NCBI GenBank assembly: GCA_964415445.1
Contig: CAYQAE010000001.1
Coordinates: forward strand, 1,005-27,920
Direction of reading: 5' to 3'
Length of the DNA: 26,916 nucleotides
DNA from: CAYQAE01 sp964415445 [NCBI: uncultured archaeon]
Lineage (GTDB): Archaea; CAYQAE01
In this document: in pieces, positions 1 through 7,441 of the stretch
How the letters are laid out: each line of letters begins with the position of its first letter
Position numbering within the stretch: the stretch's first letter is position 1
The notes under the pieces: generated by a model
The model's database searches: none
What the model saw: only the letters and a program-made list of their open reading frames with translations
What the model was told of the DNA's origin: nothing
Made by a program: the position numbers and the translations under genes

Positions 1-739
1 TTTCAATAAAATACCTTCCAGCGTCAGCCATTTTTTTTAATTTATTAATAGCTTTTGATATTGGTCTTAATTTTCTTTTAAATTTTTTAGCTAATTTTGA
101 GATATCTTTATCTATCACATCAAATTCTTCAAATTTATCATCAGTTTTTATCTCATTAAGCGAAGCTTTGTAATTTTTAATTTCATTTTGAATTTTTTCA
201 ATTTCTGATTCCATATCAGGTACTTTTTTACTCTCCTTTGATTTTTGATCTTTGAGTCTTTGTAATTCTGAGATTTGTTCTTTTATATCTTCTATTACCT
301 CTAAATCTTCAAAATTAGCTTCTAGATAATCTGAAAATATCTTTGAATATTCCATTAAACTTTTATAATTTTTATTAAAATCTTTTATTATTGAACGGCT
401 GCTTTTGTCCATAATGCGTGGTAGATTTTGTTTTGCAGCTCTGGTTATTGATTTAACTAAATTTTTGATATCTTTTAAAAAAAGGGGATAATCATTGTAA
501 CCTTCTGGTTCAATTATATTTTCAATGTATGTCAAAATTCTATGAGAAAAGTTTTGAGCATATTTTTGATCTTTTTCTTCTACTGCTTCTTCAAGATCAT
601 CTGCTATATCATCTAATTCATCTATTAGCTGTATTATTTCTGAAATTATAGATTTCCCTTCATTTTTTATTGGTTTAATTTGATTTTCTACTTTATCTTC
701 AAAATAGGTATTTAGATCCTGAAGTAGTATTTCTGTCAT
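1..739 (-). CDS. Coiled-coil hypothetical protein (C-terminus cut by window edge)
   Basis: An open frame starts at the ATG at 737-739 (MTEILLQDLNTYFEDK) and runs without a stop to the window edge, giving about 246 residues. It is rich in Glu, Lys, Asp and Ile with almost no Cys or Gly. Long stretches are predicted helical coiled coil, for example around residues 150-200 with repeated E/K/Q-x-x-L/I heptads. There is no signal peptide or membrane segment, so it is probably cytosolic. It lies 49 nt after the geranylgeranyl reductase at 789-2138 on the same strand and may be the last visible gene of that operon. No strong ribosome site is visible; GAG lies about 12 nt upstream. I do not recognise the family and assign no function. 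Confidence 0.75.
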   Translation of the reverse strand, partial: MTEILLQDLNTYFEDKVENQIKPIKNEGKSIISEIIQLIDELDDIADDLEEAVEEKDQKYAQNFSHRILTYIENIIEPEGYNDYPLFLKDIKNLVKSITRAAKQNLPRIMDKSSRSIIKDFNKNYKSLMEYSKIFSDYLEANFEDLEVIEDIKEQISELQRLKDQKSKESKKVPDMESEIEKIQNEIKNYKASLNEIKTDDKFEEFDVIDKDISKLAKKFKRKLRPISKAINKLKKMADAGRYFIE

Positions 740-788
740 AGATATTCAACTCAAAGCAAAATTCTTTTTTAAGGTATTTAATTATTTT

Positions 789-2138
789 TTAAAGCTCATT
801 TATTTTTGAGAATAATTGATTTTCTTTGTCTTTCCAATCAAAAAAACTATCTTTAGAGGTAGGATAATCTTCATACATCTCCATAGCTTTTTGTGAATAT
901 TTTATGGCTTTGTTAATTTTTTTCAAAAGACTTATTTTGGTAATACCTTTCATAAATCTCTTTAACTTACTAAAAAAAGAAATTTTAACTTCTGCGTCTT
1001 TTACAGCTCTTTTGACATCTTCTGAAGTAAATATATTTTTTTCAAGTGTGAATTTAAGATCTTTATCTGACATTTTTTGAAGTAATATCTTCGTTACTTC
1101 TGATGCTGCTTGATGTGCACCAATTTTTTTCATATATTTTACATTGTAGTCCCATAAGTTATCTATTGAAGCATTATTTTTTTCAATTGCATCTTCTGCT
1201 GCATCTGCACAATATAGGCCTGCTAGCATTGAGTACCCTATACCACCTGCATCTATTGGATTGGTTTGTGCGGCTGAATCGCCTATTGCCATAAAATTAT
1301 CATCTACTAATGAATTTATCGGCCGTCTCACAGGTGCAACCCCCCCACCTGCATCAATTAGCTCAGAATTTTTTATCTCATCCATATTTCCAAAAAAACC
1401 AGAAAATAACTTCTTAGGATTAGGATATCCTCTACCACCTGCTACACCTAAACCTATATTTACAATATTTCCACCAGGAAAGATCCAAATGTATCCTTTT
1501 GGAGCTCTTTTATGATCAATGCATAATGTTGCATATTTTGAATTTGACATATTATTATTTAGTTTTCTGATCTCTCGATAACAAATACCCATATCTTTTC
1601 TATCAATTTTATTTTCAATATAATCTGATTTTAATTTATTTCTAACAGGTGCAGCATGTCCTCCTGCATCAATTATTATCTTAGATTTTATTTGATCAAT
1701 TTCGTTAGTTTCTGTATTTATAATTTTAATACCTGCTAATTTTTTGTTTTCATAAATTAAATCAGCACATTTGCTTTTATCATGTAACTTTGCGCCCTGA
1801 TTTATCATGTCATTTACTAGACGTTGGCCAAATTTTAGTCGATCTATCATTATTCCCGAAAGGCTTGGATCATGAATTTCAATTTTATCTTCCATATTGG
1901 GTCCATATATATCTAATCCATCCACTTCCCAAACTAGTTCATCACCCGTTGGTCTATCTACTACACCTTTTAGCTCATCAAAATAAACATAAGCTGTGGC
2001 ATTACCGCATACCTTTTTCCCGATTAATTCTTTCTCTCTTCTATCTACAACAACAGTATCTATATTGTATTGTGCTAATCTTTTTGCACAAACTGCACCA
2101 GCTGTACCCGCTCCAACAATAACTACATCTGTTTGCAT
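789..2138 (-). CDS. Geranylgeranyl reductase family FAD protein, copy 1
   Basis: A flavoprotein of 449 residues. The N-terminus has a Rossmann dinucleotide motif (VIVGAGTAGA, residues 6-15). A conserved KVCG has Cys44, the position of the redox/catalytic cysteine in the family. The substrate-site signature PxxYxWxFP is intact at 214-222, and the second FAD motif is GDSAAQTNPIDAGG near 287-300. The family reduces isoprenoid double bonds: archaeol lipid chains, geranylgeranyl-PP, or polyprenol carriers. The last 60 or so residues are a basic helical extension also present in the copy at 3128-4486, so the two are paralogues. It starts 9 nt after the glycosidase-like gene, so it is almost certainly cotranscribed. 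Substrate is not readable from sequence. Membrane-lipid saturation or reduction of a dolichol-type carrier are both possible. Confidence 0.9.
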   Translation of the reverse strand: MQTDVVIVGAGTAGAVCAKRLAQYNIDTVVVDRREKELIGKKVCGNATAYVYFDELKGVVDRPTGDELVWEVDGLDIYGPNMEDKIEIHDPSLSGIMIDRLKFGQRLVNDMINQGAKLHDKSKCADLIYENKKLAGIKIINTETNEIDQIKSKIIIDAGGHAAPVRNKLKSDYIENKIDRKDMGICYREIRKLNNNMSNSKYATLCIDHKRAPKGYIWIFPGGNIVNIGLGVAGGRGYPNPKKLFSGFFGNMDEIKNSELIDAGGGVAPVRRPINSLVDDNFMAIGDSAAQTNPIDAGGIGYSMLAGLYCADAAEDAIEKNNASIDNLWDYNVKYMKKIGAHQAASEVTKILLQKMSDKDLKFTLEKNIFTSEDVKRAVKDAEVKISFFSKLKRFMKGITKISLLKKINKAIKYSQKAMEMYEDYPTSKDSFFDWKDKENQLFSKINEL

Positions 2139-2147
2139 GTGAAAACC

Positions 2148-3131
2148 TTAAGGCAAATTTTTGAAATATTCTCTAACTACCTCAAATGATTTTTTTTTAT
2201 TTCTATGAATATCTACTAATCCAAAAAATTCTTCTGGATCTGTAAAATCATGTTCTGTAGCATCACTATGTTTAGTTTTTTTGGTCCATGAATCTTTCCA
2301 CCATTCATCAGAATATTCAAATACAATCATACCAGCTATATCTAAGTTTTTAAGTACATTAAATTGCTTTTTAACTTCTTGCACTTGAATATTTTCACCT
2401 TCTTCAATTGATTTTGCGTCTGATTTATCATTTGGGGGTTTAGAATGCATCCCAAATTCAGTAATAAGTAAAGGTTTTTCTGAGCTAATATGATCTTTTA
2501 TGTATTTTTCAAATTTTTGAAAGGATTTTTTCTCCCCTGGCTTGTAGTGTCCATCTGAAAATTCCCAAGGGTATATATTTAGTGAAATAATATCCATAGA
2601 ATTTGCAAAATAATTTCCACCTATTGGAATATGAGCATAAGATTTTGGAGTATCTGGATCAGCTGAATTTGCTGAATTATACATTTTTTTAAAAAAAGAT
2701 TCCCAAAATTTATGTCCTAGTTTTTTAGTATCATATGGATTTATCTCATTGCCTATTGAATACATAAATAATGCATCATGATCTATATCTCTTTTCACAT
2801 GTTCTTTCACATGATTTATATAGTGATCAATTATTTTTTGAGACTTGAAATCAATATTATTTTGCTCAATCCATATTCCATCAATTACACCTAAATTATA
2901 TTTTTTTGCAAGATCAAAAACATATTCTGGAACTTTATCATATGTTCTAATTACGTTTGCTCCTAATTCTTTTATTAATTTAAAATCATTTTCAACTACA
3001 TCTTCTTTAGGATATTCTTGTCTCCAATTTACTCCTACTCCAAAAGGACTATAATTTATACCTTTTACATAGAATTCTTTGTTATTTACTAAAATTTTAT
3101 TATTTTCAATTCTTACATCGATTTTAATCAC
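2148..3131 (-). CDS. Clan A-like glycoside hydrolase (TIM barrel), cytosolic
   Basis: A 327-residue protein that looks like the TIM-barrel module of family 2/5/72-type glycosidases. It has a short N-terminal beta strand region (FYVKGINYSPFG), then GANVIRTYD, and IGNEINPY with a candidate acid/base Glu at residue 129. SLNIYPW follows, and LLITEFG carries the candidate nucleophile Glu225; Asn-Glu at the end of strand 4 fits clan A. No signal peptide or membrane segment is seen, so it should act in the cytosol or work as a transglycosidase there. I chose the GTG at 3131 because it overlaps the previous stop (GTGA), a usual sign of coupled translation. An ATG at 3140, three codons earlier, is the alternative; neither has a clear ribosome site. 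It lies between two geranylgeranyl reductases. Substrate unknown. Confidence 0.75.
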   Translation of the reverse strand: MIKIDVRIENNKILVNNKEFYVKGINYSPFGVGVNWRQEYPKEDVVENDFKLIKELGANVIRTYDKVPEYVFDLAKKYNLGVIDGIWIEQNNIDFKSQKIIDHYINHVKEHVKRDIDHDALFMYSIGNEINPYDTKKLGHKFWESFFKKMYNSANSADPDTPKSYAHIPIGGNYFANSMDIISLNIYPWEFSDGHYKPGEKKSFQKFEKYIKDHISSEKPLLITEFGMHSKPPNDKSDAKSIEEGENIQVQEVKKQFNVLKNLDIAGMIVFEYSDEWWKDSWTKKTKHSDATEHDFTDPEEFFGLVDIHRNKKKSFEVVREYFKNLP

Positions 3132-4486
3132 CCATTGCATAAATCATAAACTTCTTCAAACAAAGTAGATTGTTCTTTTTTCCAAAGAGAAAATTTAGAA
3201 GGATCTTTAGGGTATTTTTGATATATCTCCATTGCTCTTTTCATAAGCTTTGCAATTTTTGTAAGTTTTTTTAATAGTTTAATATGTCGAATTGAAGTTA
3301 TAAGTTTCTTTATTTTTTTAAAAAACGAAATTTTGAATGTGCCTCTCTCTACTGCAGCCATAAGTTCTTCTGATGTAAATAATTTTTTTCTAAAGACATA
3401 ATCAATTTGTTTGTTAGATAAAGTTTGAAGTAAGAGCTTTAATACCTCTAATGAAGCCTGTTTTGCACCTATATCTAGCATATATTCATAATTATAACTC
3501 CACAGTGTTTTATAATCATATTTACCTTTTTTTATAGCATTAAATGCGTGTTTTGCAGCAAGCGCGCCTGCTCGCATTGAAAATCCAATACCACCACCAT
3601 GCATAGGATTTACTTGTGATCCAGAATCTCCAACTAGCATTAAACCATTGGATACTAATGAATCGATAGGATGGCGAACTGGAACAACTCCTCCTCCACC
3701 ATGAATTAGTTCTGAATTCTTTATGTCTTCAAAGGCATTTAAAAATTCTTGATAAGCTTTTTTTACATTTTTTGAGATATTTCCTTGAATTCCTACACCT
3801 AAATTAACTTCATTAGATTTTGGAAATATCCACATATATCCTCCAGGTGCAATATTTACGTCTACAAAAAGTTTCAGTGCAGATTCATCTGTTTTAAATT
3901 TTCTAATCTCACGATAACATATTTCTATATCTCTTTTATTTATCTCTTTTTCTAATCCCGGGGTATTTAAGTCTAATTTACGTCTTATTGGTGCAGAGTA
4001 TCCACCTGCATCAATAATTATTTTTGCAAAAATATCTTTTTTTTCTTCAGTTTTATTGTTGAGTATTTTTACTCCTATCAATTGATTAGCTTCTACAATA
4101 AGGGATATTACTTTATAATTGTCATATAATTTTGTTCCAGTATTTATTGTATCTTCTACGAGTCTTTGACCAAAAGCATGTCTATTTAGCATATAACCTT
4201 TATTTACATCGTTTTTAATATCTAAACAATGTTTTTTATCATGTCCAAAAATTTTTAGACCTTCTATAGTTTTTGAAAGTTCCTCTCCTTTTGGTTTGTC
4301 AATTTTAAACTTCTTTAGCATTTCAAAATAAATTCCAGTTATAGCATCTCCACAAACTTTTTTACCTATATCTTGCTTGGATTTAGTATCTATCGCCACA
4401 ACATCTAAATTGTATATACTACATATTTTTGATGCTATTGCACCTCCTGTACCACATCCTACAACTATAACATCATGATTTTCCAA
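3128..4486 (-). CDS. Geranylgeranyl reductase family FAD protein, copy 2
   Basis: A 452-residue flavoprotein, paralogous to the copy at 789-2138. It shares the FAD motif (VIVVGCGTGGA), GKKVCGDA with Cys45, PxxYxWxFP at 214-222, and GDSGSQVNPMHGGG. It also shares the same C-terminal basic helical tail (SFFKKIKKL... LLKKL). The family uses reduced flavin to saturate geranylgeranyl chains of lipids or polyprenols. It is the first gene of the minus-strand operon. A ribosome site GGTGAT lies 6 nt before the ATG at 4486, matching the 16S rRNA tail. Its stop overlaps the GTG of the glycosidase-like gene by GTGA. Identity with copy 1 is clear but well below allelic level, so the two may have different substrates or chain positions. 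That last point is inference. Confidence 0.9.
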   Translation of the reverse strand: MENHDVIVVGCGTGGAIASKICSIYNLDVVAIDTKSKQDIGKKVCGDAITGIYFEMLKKFKIDKPKGEELSKTIEGLKIFGHDKKHCLDIKNDVNKGYMLNRHAFGQRLVEDTINTGTKLYDNYKVISLIVEANQLIGVKILNNKTEEKKDIFAKIIIDAGGYSAPIRRKLDLNTPGLEKEINKRDIEICYREIRKFKTDESALKLFVDVNIAPGGYMWIFPKSNEVNLGVGIQGNISKNVKKAYQEFLNAFEDIKNSELIHGGGGVVPVRHPIDSLVSNGLMLVGDSGSQVNPMHGGGIGFSMRAGALAAKHAFNAIKKGKYDYKTLWSYNYEYMLDIGAKQASLEVLKLLLQTLSNKQIDYVFRKKLFTSEELMAAVERGTFKISFFKKIKKLITSIRHIKLLKKLTKIAKLMKRAMEIYQKYPKDPSKFSLWKKEQSTLFEEVYDLCNG

Positions 4487-4553
4487 ATTATCACCAATAA
4501 TTTATTCATTTTAGAATTATTTAGTTCTTTTGAGTAAATTCCAAATTAAAAAA

Positions 4554-4590
4554 CATATAAAAGGATATATGTTATAATTAAATTTGGTGA
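4554..4590 (+). promoter_or_regulatory. TATA box and ribosome site of the LURP-one-like gene
   Basis: CATATAAAAG at 4554-4563 is a good archaeal TATA box. It predicts a transcript start near 4584, a short leader, and a ribosome site GGTGA at 4586-4590, 6 nt before the ATG at 4597. The leader would barely contain the ribosome site. Confidence 0.5.
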
Positions 4591-4596
4591 AAAAAA

Positions 4597-5196
4597 ATGA
4601 CTTATGACCCACAGTTACCTGAAGTCCCAAAAGTTCCTATATGGAATCGAGATAGATTTGCTATTGCTCAAAAGCATCTAGCAATTAGCGATATATATAA
4701 TGTGTATGATCCCGAAACAGAAACTCCTATTTTGTATGTAAAGAGAGAAAAATTTAAAGCACATGCACATATTCATGTCTATACAGATAAAAAAAGACAA
4801 AATGAAATACTATTTCTTAAAGATTGTACTTGGTTTAGTTTCAATGCTAGATTTGAAGTTTTTGATCCCATTGTTAATTTTAAAGTGGGAGAGGTAAAGC
4901 GAAAAGCATTAGCATCTTTAGTTAGACCAAGATGGATTATAAGAGATGCAAACGGCCACAAAATGGGTGAAGCTTATCAAGATTCTTTAGTAAAAGCGTT
5001 TTTTAATTTATTTTTGCGTTTTATGAAATTAGATTTTCACATCAAAATTGCAGGTGAGAAGGTAGGCAAATTCGTTAGAAAGTGGTCTATTAGGGATAAG
5101 TATTTATTGGATTTAAGTAATGATCCTAAAAAACTCTTTGATAGACGTTTGGCTCTAGCTTTAGGAATAATATTAGATACAGAAGAAAATAGATAA
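4597..5196 (+). CDS. LURP-one-related / scramblase-like (tubby C-terminal fold) protein
   Basis: A 199-residue soluble protein. The pattern is typical of the LURP-one-related family. YNVYDPETETPILYVKRE opens the first hairpin, FSFNARFEVFDP lies at 80-91, VGEVKRK follows, then RPRWIIRDANGHKMG. A short hydrophobic stretch is visible around 128-145 (LVKAFFNLFLRFMKLDF), which in this fold is the central helix. The family has a beta-barrel fold shared with phospholipid scramblases and tubby, and its biochemical role in archaea is not established. It is transcribed alone from its own TATA box, divergent from the geranylgeranyl reductase operon, so a membrane-lipid link is possible but only by position. 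It ends 1 nt before the convergent tfe gene. Confidence 0.7.
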   Translation: MTYDPQLPEVPKVPIWNRDRFAIAQKHLAISDIYNVYDPETETPILYVKREKFKAHAHIHVYTDKKRQNEILFLKDCTWFSFNARFEVFDPIVNFKVGEVKRKALASLVRPRWIIRDANGHKMGEAYQDSLVKAFFNLFLRFMKLDFHIKIAGEKVGKFVRKWSIRDKYLLDLSNDPKKLFDRRLALALGIILDTEENR

Positions 5197-5197
5197 A

Positions 5198-5710
5198 TTA
5201 GGCACTTTGGCCTATTTCTTTTTTTAATACTTTAATTTGTTGTTTTATGTCATCAATAACTTTAGAATTATCTTCTGCTGTCAGAGATGATTTACATTTT
5301 TCACAAACAAATGCTATCTCGGTGGCATCTTCAAATGTATATCTAGTTTTGTCACTACCAGTGCACACAAAAAATACGTTGTCACGTTCATGTTCTAGTT
5401 GGTCTTCTAGTTTCTTTAATTCTTCTCTTCTTTTATTTGCAATAACTCTTGGTGCTCTCTCTGGATGTACTTTCCAATAATATACATACCAACCAGTTTG
5501 CTTGTCTCTAGTTCTTCTGTAGGATGCAATTTTGTAGTCGTATAACTTATATAATATTTTTCTAACTAGATTTAACTTTAATTTAACTGAATTGGCAAGC
5601 TCTTCATCACTAGCCTCACCTGATTTTAATTTTTCTATAATTGAGAGGGCTTCTTTTCCAACTTCTTCTGTAATTGCATTGAGAATTTCTTTAGGTATTT
5701 TATTTTTCAT
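5198..5710 (-). CDS. tfe: Transcription initiation factor TFE (alpha subunit)
   Basis: A 170-residue homologue of eukaryotic TFIIE-alpha. It assists promoter opening by stabilising the RNA polymerase-TBP-TFB complex. An extended winged helix occupies about residues 8-85 (GEASDEELAN... LVRKILYKLYDY, TGWYVYYWKV). A helical linker follows (NKRREELKKLEDQLEHER), then a zinc-ribbon region with RYTFEDA and FVCEKC. Only three cysteines are present (C116, C136, C139). The usual first CxxC is reduced to a single Cys followed by TGSDKTR, so the ribbon is incomplete or uses another ligand. A strong ribosome site GGTGAG sits 3 nt before the ATG. A TATA-like element TATTTAAATA at about 5789-5798 lies upstream. 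It is monocistronic as far as can be seen. Confidence 0.95.
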   Translation of the reverse strand: MKNKIPKEILNAITEEVGKEALSIIEKLKSGEASDEELANSVKLKLNLVRKILYKLYDYKIASYRRTRDKQTGWYVYYWKVHPERAPRVIANKRREELKKLEDQLEHERDNVFFVCTGSDKTRYTFEDATEIAFVCEKCKSSLTAEDNSKVIDDIKQQIKVLKKEIGQSA

Positions 5711-6096
5711 TCTCTCACCGATACATATAGCAATTCTTTTTCCACTATTAGTCTGTATTTTTAAAGTATATTCCTTATGTAATTTCTTTATTTAAATATA
5801 TTCATTATGACTTTGTTCATTTTTATACATTGAAGTATATTATAGTTCCCCTATATCCTCAATTAATTCGCATGCCACTATTCTTAAAAAGTTTACATTA
5901 AATAAATTCGATCTAAATAAGCTTTTTTTAAAAAATAATTTACTAATTCTCTAAAGTTTTTAGAAATAAATCTTTTTAGTTAATTTTTAATATTAAAATT
6001 AATTTAAAAGTTTTAATTGAATAAAAGCATAGTTATTGTGATTTTTTCGATATGCTATGCAAAAGTTTATTAGATTGGTAATACCAATTATATTTG
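5711..6096. other. Intergenic region of 386 bases, AT-rich
   Basis: No gene is supported here. It holds the tfe promoter on the minus strand (TATTTAAATA, about 5789-5798). It also has a perfect AT palindrome TTTTAATATTAAAA at 5985-5998, and an inverted repeat GCATAG (6027-6032) / CTATGC (6055-6060). A TATA-like AAAAGTTTATTAG follows at 6061-6073, the likely promoter of the lipoprotein gene. Given the base composition, the AT palindrome may be chance. Confidence 0.5.
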
Positions 6097-6507
6097 ATGG
6101 AGATGCACAAGAGTGGCATATTGGTTTGTATTTTATTTGTGTTTTTAGGTTTTGGCTGCCTAACTGAAGAAGAAGCAGATGAAATAGAACTTTATATTCA
6201 TGATGTAGAAGAAAATAACGATACTAATTCTGTGGAATTAACTGTTAATGTGATGTATAAAGGTTATGATGATATGGAAGGTACAACGCTTGTTTCTTAT
6301 CTGAAAGAAAAAAGGTATAACCAGTGGTATGCAGAAGGTAGCAAAGATGAAATAGTTGTGGGCAAAATTGATAATGGATTCAATGAAATGTATTATCCTA
6401 CTTTTTCTAATTTAGATTCTGGTGAATATAGAGTAGTTATTCAAATTGTATATCAAAATAACGAAACAAGAGGAGAAGTTATAAGTTCAACTTTTACTAT
6501 ATCCTAA
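6097..6507 (+). CDS. Small secreted lipoprotein, unknown function
   Basis: The start is the ATG at 6097 (MEMHKSGILV); the TTG just before it and the ATG at 6103 are alternatives. A hydrophobic signal segment (ILVCILFVFLGFGC) ends in a lipobox-like GFGC, so the mature protein would begin at Cys and be lipid-anchored outside the cell. The rest, about 110 residues, is acidic and beta-rich with NSVELTVNV and SGEYRVVIQIVYQN, suggestive of one Ig-like or CARDB-type beta sandwich. There is no clear ribosome site. A TATA-like element about 26 bases upstream suggests a leaderless message. It abuts the convergent glycosyltransferase end at 6508. It resembles the lipoprotein at 13240 in architecture, though sequence similarity is weak. 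Function unknown. Confidence 0.75.
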   Translation: MEMHKSGILVCILFVFLGFGCLTEEEADEIELYIHDVEENNDTNSVELTVNVMYKGYDDMEGTTLVSYLKEKRYNQWYAEGSKDEIVVGKIDNGFNEMYYPTFSNLDSGEYRVVIQIVYQNNETRGEVISSTFTIS

Positions 6508-7251
6508 TTAACTATTTTTATTTTTTAGTCCATTTAATTTAAATGATGTTATAAGTTTAGCTTTTGTTATATCGTGTAGAGTTTGAATAACTGTTCCATG
6601 TGCATTGATATAACTTTCTCCAGCTCTTCTATTGTAATGATTAACTGGTATTTCTATTATACTATATCCCATCTCATAGGCAATAGTTAACAAAACTCTA
6701 TGCATCCCAAAAAAAGCAGAATGGTCAATCTGATAAAGTTTTAGAAAAATATCTTTTTTGAAGGCTTTAAGTCCAGAATTTCTATCTGTAATTAGGTTGT
6801 TAAAAAACATATTATTTAATATGTTATATACTTTAGACATTGCTTTTCTATGAGATTTATCTGATCTTGTCTTTCTTTTTCCATTTACGATATCTACATT
6901 ATATTTTTTAAGAGAAGAAACTGTCAAAAAAATATCTTCGGCATCATATTGCCAATCAGTTTCAAACAAAACTACAATAGATGATCTTGCAATTTTAGCC
7001 CCACTAAACATGGCAGCAGTTTTTCCTTGGTTTATTTTATGATCTATTGTTATTATTTCTTTATTATTTTTTGCCATTCTTTTGTTTATCTCTGATGTAA
7101 AATCGTTGCTTCCATCATTTATTAGAATTATCTCAAAAGGAACAGTCTTGGATCTTAATGTTTTAAGGGTGTGTGGTATCAGTGTTTGCAAATTTTCTGC
7201 TTCATTATATGCTGGCATAATTACTGAATATTCTGGTTTTTGGTTTGTCAT
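6508..7251 (-). CDS. Family 2 glycosyltransferase, polyprenol-phosphate sugar synthase-like
   Basis: About 247 residues of a GT-A fold. YSVIMPAYNEAENL opens the domain. ILINDGSND holds the nucleotide-binding Asp, NQGKTAAMFSGAKIA follows, and a metal-site segment reads LFETDWQYDAED. DRNSGLKAFKK, IIEIPVNHYNRRAGES and a short tail complete it. There is no C-terminal membrane pair, so it is of the soluble dolichyl-phosphate mannose/glucose synthase or general donor type. The usual DxD is E-T-D here, so the first acidic residue is Glu. I chose ATG 7251 over TTG 7260. A TATA-like TTTAAATA near 7283 lies about 32 nt before the ATG and no ribosome site is seen, so the leader is very short. It probably feeds sugar to polyprenol-linked glycan or glycolipid synthesis; the sugar is unknown. 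Confidence 0.85.
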   Translation of the reverse strand: MTNQKPEYSVIMPAYNEAENLQTLIPHTLKTLRSKTVPFEIILINDGSNDFTSEINKRMAKNNKEIITIDHKINQGKTAAMFSGAKIARSSIVVLFETDWQYDAEDIFLTVSSLKKYNVDIVNGKRKTRSDKSHRKAMSKVYNILNNMFFNNLITDRNSGLKAFKKDIFLKLYQIDHSAFFGMHRVLLTIAYEMGYSIIEIPVNHYNRRAGESYINAHGTVIQTLHDITKAKLITSFKLNGLKNKNS

Positions 7252-7441
7252 TGTTATCAAGATATACTAAAATTCGAAATATTTAAACCTTTCTTATATA
7301 AATAGATATAGTCTTTTATCTTAGATCTCTTTTTAGACTCTATTAGCATTTTATTGGTGTTCTTTAAAATAAAAATCATACTAGTTTATATTTTTTAAAT
7401 CAATAATATTTAATAATCTCATCTTTTTTAGTTGAATTATA

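Noticed and set aside
5980-6002. AT palindrome TTTTAATATTAAAA as an operator or origin element
   Set aside because: AT-only symmetry is expected by chance in sequence this AT-rich and no repeats accompany it.
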